A stretch of DNA of 28,932 nucleotides from an uncultured Eubacteriales bacterium (GTDB lineage: Bacteria; Bacillota; Clostridia; Oscillospirales; Oscillospiraceae): the NCBI GenBank assembly GCA_900546515.1, contig URDG01000033.1, positions 1 through 28,932 of the forward strand, read 5' to 3'. Position numbers and translations under genes: made by a program. Shown piece after piece: positions 14,771 through 20,180 of this stretch (its first letter is position 1; the number at the start of each line of letters is the position of its first letter). Below the pieces are notes generated by a model, which was not told the origin of the DNA, searched no databases, and saw only the letters and a program-made list of their open reading frames with translations.

Positions 14771-15512
14771 CGGGCAGCTTGTCCAGAAGCTTATATACCG
14801 GGACAAACGCCGCCATTCCCTCGGTCAGGCTGTGCTCCTCCGACAGCCGGAAGTCCGGCAGCAGCTCGGCAAGCTCCCTGCCGTTTTTTACGCCCCATGT
14901 GAATTTCGCGTTGCTGCCCTCAATGGACTTCTCCTTGAAGCGCTTTACGACCATGGGGTTCATCGTCTCCGCGAATACCTCCGCACTCTTGAACCGTCCG
15001 GCTATCACGGCGAATATGCGCTTCACGTCCTCTTCGTTAAGATACATGGTCAGTCCCTCAATGATGACAAGCACCGGGACGCCGTTCTCCTTTATCTCTC
15101 CGCCCCAGTCGTCCATTGCGGACATGGCGATCTGCGTTATCGCTCCGCTCTCCTGCATGACGCGGCTGCGCACGGCGATGGTTTCCGGCAGATCAAGATT
15201 GTACCAGTGGGCATAGCCCCGCATGCGGTAGCACCGGGTGTCCAGCCCGCAGGCGATGTTGACGACCACAGCGCCGGGATTTTTCGCAAGCCACGCCTCC
15301 GTCAGCCAGTCAAGCACGATCGTGCGGGCAATAACGCCGCTGTGCATCGGGGCGTCCTTGTCGGCAAGAGAAAAGTCGTAATCGAGGCTGTCAACTATTT
15401 CCTCCGCTTTTTTATCATGTATGGCGCCGCGCGTCCGGCTCTCCTTTGCGCGGGCGTATACCGTCTGAAGCATCGTCTCCGGCACGCCGGTGAGTTTTAT
15501 TTTTTCAGTCAT
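14715..15512 (-). CDS. SAM-dependent methyltransferase, LCM/polyketide O-methyltransferase type (3' end altered)
   Basis: The 265-residue protein matches the leucine carboxyl methyltransferase-like family (PF04072): LTGVPETMLQTVYARAKESR at the N-terminus, the SAM-binding motif VVVNIACGLDTR (82-93), NLDLPE (105-110) and VLVIIEGLTMYL. Members methylate carboxyl or hydroxyl groups of small molecules. The last 14 or so residues, after LPAVRN, look foreign: that DNA in another frame encodes the tail of a different methyltransferase (14576-14770). Most of the fold is intact, so it may still work. The ATG at 15512 overlaps the small membrane gene stop, with AAAGGAG upstream. Part of the TetR-led operon. 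Confidence 0.8.
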   Translation of the reverse strand: MTEKIKLTGVPETMLQTVYARAKESRTRGAIHDKKAEEIVDSLDYDFSLADKDAPMHSGVIARTIVLDWLTEAWLAKNPGAVVVNIACGLDTRCYRMRGYAHWYNLDLPETIAVRSRVMQESGAITQIAMSAMDDWGGEIKENGVPVLVIIEGLTMYLNEEDVKRIFAVIAGRFKSAEVFAETMNPMVVKRFKEKSIEGSNAKFTWGVKNGRELAELLPDFRLSEEHSLTEGMAAFVPVYKLLDKLPAVRNILYLQRMQRRYRQG

Positions 15513-15743
15513 ATAAATCCGTCTCCTTTCGGCTGCCCGCCCATACGGCGTTGGCAGTCATCCATATAAACAGCGCTGCATTCCTCGAGCACTGACTCAG
15601 CACGAAATCCCATGTGGAGATACCCGCGCCGAGCAGCTGCCGCACATCCGGGATAAGTACGAAAACCAGCTCCAGAACGATCATGTTGAAAGCAAGCATC
15701 CAGCGCGGCAATCCCGGCGGTATGCCTCAGGACTTCTGTTCAT
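15505..15743 (-). pseudogene. Small membrane protein gene, start and body in different frames
   Basis: An ATG at 15743 overlaps the stop of the methyltransferase gene as ATGA and has AAGGAG nine bases upstream. It encodes MNRSPEAYRR then hits a stop at 15681. The -1 frame carries the likely body, with two hydrophobic stretches (MLAFNMIVLELVFVLI and a weaker one around NAALFIWMTANAVW) and ends SRKETDLYD at 15505. Adding one G in the GGG run near 15,715 would join them into about 78 residues. It is the same arrangement as at 13480-13706. Frameshift mutation, assembly error or recoding are all possible. Confidence 0.45.
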
Positions 15744-16429
15744 GTATTCTCTCCTTTCCGGCAGACAAACCACGCAATGCTCTTCACATTGCCCAGCTTC
15801 ACATCCGCATACATGCCGTTCAGTCTGTCTTTCAGGCTCTGCACCGTCTCATAGGGCGGCGTGAAAAACTTCATCGGCTCATAGGCGCGCCGGATCAGCC
15901 GGTCCGTCCGCTTGTACTCGCCCGTTACATAGAAGCAGCCGCAGAACACCCCGCCGGGCTTCAGTACCCTGAAAGTCTCCCTGTAGGCGGCTTCCTTGTC
16001 GGGGAAAGCGTGAAAACCGTTGAGGGACATGACGGCGTCAAAGCTGCCGTCCTCATATGGCAGCGCGCCGACGTCGCCCTGCCGGAAGCTCACATTCTTC
16101 ACTCCCAGCTTTTCCGCCTTTTCCCGCGCCTGCCCCATCATGTCAGGCGAGTAGTCCAGACAGGTTATATCCGCCTGCGGCAGCGTCTTATAGAGCGGCA
16201 TCGTCAATATTCCGGTTCCGACCGGAACCTCCAGCAGCCTGCCGGAAAAATTCTCCGGGATACCGGCCATCGCCTTCTCCCCATACTCGTCGCATTCCTG
16301 CTTGTTCATGCCCCAGACCAGGCGGCAGACAGCCTTGCCGGGTACCGTCGAGCAGGTTATCATGCCGTCATAGAAGCTGTTGCTGCCCGTCAGGCGGTAG
16401 GCGTTTTGGATCGCGTCTCTTCGTTCCAT
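15740..16429 (-). CDS. Class I SAM-dependent methyltransferase
   Basis: A 229-residue methyltransferase of the UbiE/Methyltransf_11 type. Motif I is LLEVPVGTGILT (65-76), followed by acidic LDYSPDMM (91-98), QGDVGALPYEDGSFDAVMS and VLKPGGVFCGCFYV, the classic order of a Rossmann-fold methyltransferase. I chose the ATG at 16429, which has GGAGGAG six bases upstream; an ATG at 16444 is in frame but less well placed. It is the first enzyme gene after the TetR gene, about 100 bases downstream. The acceptor is unknown. Confidence 0.85.
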   Translation of the reverse strand: MERRDAIQNAYRLTGSNSFYDGMITCSTVPGKAVCRLVWGMNKQECDEYGEKAMAGIPENFSGRLLEVPVGTGILTMPLYKTLPQADITCLDYSPDMMGQAREKAEKLGVKNVSFRQGDVGALPYEDGSFDAVMSLNGFHAFPDKEAAYRETFRVLKPGGVFCGCFYVTGEYKRTDRLIRRAYEPMKFFTPPYETVQSLKDRLNGMYADVKLGNVKSIAWFVCRKGENT

Positions 16430-16496
16430 CTTTTTCTCCTCCATTTTGCGTAGCTCTCCGCATTTCGGTTAGAGCAGATTAACCGATATGCTTTTT

Positions 16497-16518
16497 AAAA
16501 GCTGCCTGCGGCAGCTTT
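16497..16518. other. Hairpin between the tetR and methyltransferase genes
   Basis: GGCAGC and GCTGCC with flanking AAA/TTT form a perfect 9-bp stem with a 3-base loop in the 100-base gap. On the minus strand it is followed by TAAAAAGC rather than a T-run, so it is not a clear terminator. It may stabilise the mRNA end or attenuate the operon. Confidence 0.4.
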
Positions 16519-16528
16519 CCATATCTGA

Positions 16529-17107
16529 TCACTTGAACAGCTCCTTGCAGGCGCCGTGCACCAGCGTTTCCAGCACCTGCGGGTACAGCTCTCCGATCTG
16601 CGCCTTATGGGAGACGGTCAGTATCAGCCCGCGCACCGTGGCCGCGGCCAGCTCCATGCCGCCCTCCGGCGTGAGTCCGTGTCTGACAAGCAGCTCGCGG
16701 ATGTGCGTCTCGTCGTCGTGGTAGTGTCCGTCCTTGACGTCCCCGGGCAGCCGCTCCAGCAGCGCGTCGGCGTCGTTCTCTATAAAAACCATCGCCCCCG
16801 TATCGGACAGGCGGCGGCAGCAGGCGAGAATCGCCTTCGTCACACGTTCCGCCGGTGCAAGTCCGGCATTTTCGCAGAGCACATTGTCGGCCACCTCGTA
16901 TATCTCCGTGTGAATATCCTCAAGCACGGCGAAGAACAGCAGCTCTTTTGAATCGTAAAACCTGTAAAACGAACCCTTTGATATGCCGACTGCCTGCGTC
17001 AGCTGCTCGACAGAAGTTTTTCTCATTCCGAGCGTCACCGCGCAGCGCTGCGCCTCGCGCAGCAGAGCCCTGCGGATCTGCCCGGTCTCATAATCGCTGA
17101 AAGCCAA
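16529..17107 (-). CDS. TetR/AcrR-family transcriptional regulator
   Basis: The 192-residue length is usual for TetR regulators. The N-terminal helix-turn-helix spans about residues 13-58, with TSVEQLTQAVGISKGSFYRFYDSKELLFF as its recognisable core. The C-terminal ligand domain is not conserved and gives no clue to the ligand. The start is a TTG at 17107, chosen because GGAGG lies seven bases upstream and no ATG fits. Its promoter carries a palindromic operator right after the -10 box, so it probably represses itself and the enzyme genes downstream until a ligand binds. Confidence 0.9.
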   Translation of the reverse strand: MAFSDYETGQIRRALLREAQRCAVTLGMRKTSVEQLTQAVGISKGSFYRFYDSKELLFFAVLEDIHTEIYEVADNVLCENAGLAPAERVTKAILACCRRLSDTGAMVFIENDADALLERLPGDVKDGHYHDDETHIRELLVRHGLTPEGGMELAAATVRGLILTVSHKAQIGELYPQVLETLVHGACKELFK

Positions 17108-17126
17108 GGGAATACCTCCGAAAAAA

Positions 17127-17156
17127 TATGACCAGTTTGGTCTATGCGGTCATATT
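17127..17156. promoter_or_regulatory. Palindromic operator for the TetR regulator
   Basis: ATATGACC (17127-17134) and GGTCATAT (17149-17156) form a perfect inverted repeat. Inside it GACCA-GTT-TGGTC (17131-17143) is a second perfect palindrome. The site overlaps the end of the -10 box and the expected transcription start, where a bound TetR dimer would block RNA polymerase. The GACC/GGTC half-site style is common for TetR proteins. Confidence 0.7.
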
Positions 17157-17183
17157 ATATCATCGGGCATTACGCTTTTCAAT
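17155..17183 (-). promoter_or_regulatory. Promoter of the TetR-led operon
   Basis: Minus strand -35 TTGAAA (17183-17178) and -10 TATAAT (17160-17155) with a 17-bp spacer, overlapped at its downstream edge by the palindromic operator. Confidence 0.8.
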
Positions 17184-17237
17184 AGGCAGGCCGCATTTTT
17201 TCACCTCCCGGAGCCGAAAAATAACCGGCGCAGGTAG

Positions 17238-17276
17238 CAAAAAGCGGGTATGCACCGCACCTGCGGCGCATACCCG
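17238..17276 (-). terminator. Terminator after the dehydrogenase gene
   Basis: On the minus strand CGGGTATGC-g-CCGC pairs with GCGG-t-GCATACCCG (17276-17245) and is followed by CTTTTT. It separates the dehydrogenase gene from the TetR operon promoter. Confidence 0.88.
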
Positions 17277-17298
17277 TTTATATGCGATATATTTAAGT

Positions 17299-18387
17299 TT
17301 ATTTGCTGTGTACATACTCGTTCATGGGATGCACCATATACTCGTTGTACGGGAACTGATCAGTCGTGACATAGCCTGCGGGCGCATCTATGAGCTGCGG
17401 GATGCGGTTGACGAGGGTCGCGCAGGTCAGCTCGACCGTCGCGGGCTGGTTGACGATGCAGGTGGTCTCCGGCTCGCCGTAGAGCGTCCAGACGTTGCGG
17501 TCTATCTCATCCTTGTTGTAGATCTTGCCGATGCACTCGGTCTCAAGCGTGATGCCCTCTTCGGTCGTGGTGGTGACGATGGCGCGCATGCCTGTTGCGT
17601 CGCCGGCCTTGACGACCATGCCCAGAGTCTCGCTCTTCAGATCTTCCTTGTCCACGCACGGGATGCACTTCTGGGTCTGCGAGGTTATATGCAGGTTCAG
17701 CTTGCTGCACAGCCAGCCGTTCTGGTTCCACATGTAGGACGGAACATACTTCCCGCTCTCCACGAGCTCCTTCATCTCATCGGACGGAGTATCATTATAG
17801 CAGCCGATGGTCTTGTTGAACTCGTCTATCGTGAGTCCCGCGCCATGGCCCTCGGCCAGCGCGATGCCGTAATCCTCTACATTATACGAACTGCTGCCGA
17901 CGATCTTGGTGATCTTGTGGGAGGAGCCTGCGAGGTTTGTGACCATCGTGCCCCAGTAGAGGTCGCAGTAGCCGACGCCTGTGAGCGTGCAGCCGCCCTC
18001 TTTGGCCAGCTTGTCGAGCTTGGAGGTAAGTGCGGGAGAGGAATTCCACGGATAAAGAGCCTCTTCGCAGGTGGTGATCGCGTTCACGCCGTGTTTGGCG
18101 CAGATAGTAAATATATCCTCAAGCTCTGCGACTGTGCTACGCGTGGCGATTATGCACACGTCGGGCTTGAGCTCGCCGATGCGCTGATCCGCAGTCGCGG
18201 AGTCCTCCACGACTATGCCGACCGCCGGGAAACCGTTGCCTATGATCTCGGAGACGTCCTTGCCAATGTGACCCTTGTTGCGGCAGAATGCGCCGACCAG
18301 CTCGCCGCCGTGTTCTATCACATAGCGCATCAGATAGCGGCTCATTTTGCCCGCGCCGTACTGTACTACTCTTACCTTACGATCCAT
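17299..18387 (-). CDS. NAD(P)-dependent dehydrogenase of the DapB/2,4-diaminopentanoate dehydrogenase type
   Basis: The 362-residue protein has an N-terminal Rossmann fold with the nucleotide-binding segment VVQYGAGKMSRYLMRYV (residues 7-23) and a layout like dihydrodipicolinate reductase, including DVCIIATRSTVAELEDI and ITTCEEALYP. Its length and family features fit the 2,4-diaminopentanoate dehydrogenase-like group, which in some Clostridia act in ornithine fermentation. The other genes of that pathway are not next to it, so the substrate is open. The ATG at 18387 follows AAGGAGG. It has its own promoter region and terminator and seems to be a single-gene unit. Confidence 0.6.
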   Translation of the reverse strand: MDRKVRVVQYGAGKMSRYLMRYVIEHGGELVGAFCRNKGHIGKDVSEIIGNGFPAVGIVVEDSATADQRIGELKPDVCIIATRSTVAELEDIFTICAKHGVNAITTCEEALYPWNSSPALTSKLDKLAKEGGCTLTGVGYCDLYWGTMVTNLAGSSHKITKIVGSSSYNVEDYGIALAEGHGAGLTIDEFNKTIGCYNDTPSDEMKELVESGKYVPSYMWNQNGWLCSKLNLHITSQTQKCIPCVDKEDLKSETLGMVVKAGDATGMRAIVTTTTEEGITLETECIGKIYNKDEIDRNVWTLYGEPETTCIVNQPATVELTCATLVNRIPQLIDAPAGYVTTDQFPYNEYMVHPMNEYVHSK

Positions 18388-18439
18388 ATTTCATAGCCTC
18401 CTTGAAATTTTTGATGGTTATTATTTTAACAACCTTACG

Positions 18440-18470
18440 GCTTTATTATACGGATTGCAGTAAGTGGAAA
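18440..18470 (-). promoter_or_regulatory. Possible promoter of the dehydrogenase gene
   Basis: Minus strand TTGACT (about 18470-18465) and TATAAT (about 18445-18440) with a 19-bp spacer. Both boxes are good but the spacer is long, the type of promoter that MerR regulators can activate. A MerR gene ends about 80 bases upstream. Confidence 0.5.
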
Positions 18471-18551
18471 GTCAAGGAAAATTTTTCTGCGCATTTTGGA
18501 CAAAATATAATTACGAAACTGGTGTAATTGTACAAGAGTGGCCAATGACAT

Positions 18552-19385
18552 TCAGAACTTCACCGGGATCTGCGATTTATAGAACATCTGCCGCCTATCC
18601 ATATCCAGCACCGGAAAGTCTATCACGACCTCGCAGATATAGTCTCCGGTTATCTCGCAGCCGCGCGTCGCCGCGTAGTCCATCAGGCGCAGGACGTTTT
18701 TCCCTTCGCAGCTGAAATCATCCGAGCAGGTGCATATATATGCCGCCGGGGAAATGCGCTCGACCTCTGCCGGACTGCTGCCGCTGTCGACAAAAAGGAA
18801 CACCTCGTTTGAGTAAAGCTCATTCGCCAGCAGATGCTCTCTGCGGATTATCGTGCCTATGTTGCTGAAATACGACAGCGGCATGTTGTTCACCACAAGG
18901 TGCCGCTTGAGCTGGCGCAGCATATATTCATAGCCGGACTCATCCTGATCGAAGTAGTTCACGTCGCAGGAATACCGGTAAATATACCTCTCGGGAATAA
19001 ATTCGACGAATATCTCGCCGTTTCTCGGCATCGCTTCGTAGCGCCTGTAGTTGTCAAGCGTGCGCATGATCGCGGCGCGGGAGCGCGAGAGCTGCTCTAT
19101 CCGCTCATCCACGCGGCCCGCCTGCTCGCGCAGCAGCTTCTGTAGCGCGTCGGCGTCGTTCTCATCGAGAAAGGCGCGGATCTGCCGCAGCGTCATGCCG
19201 TATACCTTCATGTTCTGTACAAGGTCAAGCCGCGCCGACTGTGTGATATGATAATAGCGGTAGCCTGTAGCAGGGTCAGTGTACTGCGGCTTGAGCAGCC
19301 CCTCCCTGTCGTACAGCCGGAGAGTCTGCTCCGACACGTGGTTGAGCTCCGCCATCTGGCCTATCGTGAGTTTCTGAAGGTCCAC
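18552..19385 (-). CDS. MerR-family transcriptional regulator with effector-binding domain
   Basis: A 277-residue regulator. The N-terminus is a MerR winged helix: LTIGQMAELNHVSEQTLRLY, then DREGLLKP and GYRYY (residues 6-45). A helical linker (about 70-110) follows. The C-terminal part (about 120-277) looks like the BmrR/GyrI-type ligand-binding domain, ending in ICEVVIDFPVLD. The start is a GTG at 19385 with AAGGAGG eight bases upstream; the frame is open for 42 more codons but those lie across the promoter. It may activate the neighbouring dehydrogenase gene, whose promoter has the long 19-bp spacer MerR proteins favour. That link is inference. Confidence 0.85.
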   Translation of the reverse strand: MDLQKLTIGQMAELNHVSEQTLRLYDREGLLKPQYTDPATGYRYYHITQSARLDLVQNMKVYGMTLRQIRAFLDENDADALQKLLREQAGRVDERIEQLSRSRAAIMRTLDNYRRYEAMPRNGEIFVEFIPERYIYRYSCDVNYFDQDESGYEYMLRQLKRHLVVNNMPLSYFSNIGTIIRREHLLANELYSNEVFLFVDSGSSPAEVERISPAAYICTCSDDFSCEGKNVLRLMDYAATRGCEITGDYICEVVIDFPVLDMDRRQMFYKSQIPVKF

Positions 19386-19436
19386 GCAACATTCCTCCTT
19401 GTATAAGGTTTGAGGGCGAAAAAAGTCTCCATGCCA

Positions 19437-19465
19437 CTTATAGCACAGCGGCCGCCGGATTTCAA
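19437..19465 (-). promoter_or_regulatory. Promoter of the MerR gene
   Basis: Minus strand -35 TTGAAA (19465-19460) and -10 TATAAG (19442-19437), 17-bp spacer, about 50 bases before the GTG start. Confidence 0.7.
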
Positions 19466-19568
19466 CCTTTTTTACCGGTCCGGCGCTCCACCCGCTTAAC
19501 GCTTCGCACACGGCCGGTAAATACGGCGGATTTTATGGCCGCAGCGTGATTTTTCGCACTGTTGAGCC

Positions 19569-19597
19569 TTGACATCTCCGCATGCTGATGTTATTAT
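19569..19597 (+). promoter_or_regulatory. Promoter of rpsO
   Basis: -35 TTGACA (19569-19574) and -10 TATTAT (19592-19597), 17-bp spacer. It yields a leader of about 110 bases before rpsO. Confidence 0.75.
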
Positions 19598-19603
19598 ACT
19601 CCA

Positions 19604-19712
19604 GTATGCGCCCGCGGACTCAGCCTTTGGGGTCATGCCGCCGATGCGGTAGCCTTTCCGCCCTTGGCTTGGACGCAGGGTATAGTATTTATTTGAAAGG
19701 GGTATAACTACC
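19604..19712 (+). promoter_or_regulatory. rpsO leader, possible S15 autoregulatory RNA
   Basis: The roughly 109-base leader can form a GCCGC-cgat-GCGGT hairpin (about 19639-19652), an AGCC/GGCT helix after it, and pairing between GGTATAGT (about 19680) and ACTACC just before the start codon. S15 represses its own mRNA through leader structures in many bacteria, but those structures differ between lineages. I cannot match this one to a known class by eye. Confidence 0.35.
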
Positions 19713-19979
19713 ATGATCACCAAAGAAGTCAAGACCCAGGTCATCGCAGACAACGCCACCCACGAGGGCGACACCGGCTCTCCCGAAGTCCAGATCGCTA
19801 TTCTCTCTCAGCGCATCCGTGAGCTGACTGAGCACCTGAAGAATCACCCCAACGACGACCACAGCCGTCTGGGCATGTACAAGATGGTCGGTAAGCGCCG
19901 CCGTCTGCTCGACTACCTCGCAAAGAAGGATATCGAGCGTTACCGCGCAATCATTGCCAAGCTGAACATCCGCAAGTAA
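19713..19979 (+). CDS. rpsO: 30S ribosomal protein S15
   Basis: An 88-residue protein that binds 16S rRNA early in small-subunit assembly. The family signature is clear: HEGDTGSPEVQIAILSQRI, LTEHLKNHPNDDHSRLGMYKMV and KRRRLLDYLAKKDIERY. The length is standard. AAAGGGG precedes the ATG at 19713. It lies upstream of pnp, as in many bacteria, with a terminator between them, so pnp probably relies partly on read-through or an internal promoter. Confidence 0.98.
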   Translation: MITKEVKTQVIADNATHEGDTGSPEVQIAILSQRIRELTEHLKNHPNDDHSRLGMYKMVGKRRRLLDYLAKKDIERYRAIIAKLNIRK

Positions 19980-19999
19980 TGTCAGCGTCCGGCATCTGA

Positions 20000-20058
20000 G
20001 GACTATGAAGGTTTTTTGTATGGAGACAATTTAATATTGTCTCCATATTTTTTATAGT
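20000..20058 (+). terminator. Terminator after rpsO
   Basis: ATGGAGACAAT (20020-20030) and ATTGTCTCCAT (20036-20046) form a perfect 11-bp stem followed by ATTTTTTAT. Outside it GGACTAT and ATAGTCC can extend the structure across an internal loop. Confidence 0.85.
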
Positions 20059-20090
20059 CCGTCCACCGTAAACCTGCACTCCCCGATGTA

Positions 20091-20145
20091 CTTAGTATTT
20101 GGAAAAGCGCTCTGCGCGGAAAAGTGCGCTTTTCCAAGTGCTAAG
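20091..20145 (+). promoter_or_regulatory. Long stem-loop in the pnp leader
   Basis: Arms 20091-20110 and 20126-20145 pair over 20 bp with only two G-U wobbles and no mismatch, around a 15-base loop. No T-run follows, so it is not a terminator. It lies 36 bases before the pnp start. In E. coli, pnp is autoregulated through a leader stem cut by RNase III and then attacked by PNPase. This structure is well placed for the same kind of control, though that is inferred by analogy. Confidence 0.7.
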
Positions 20146-20180
20146 CATTGGGAAGTGCCTGAAACAGAAGGAGAAAACAC

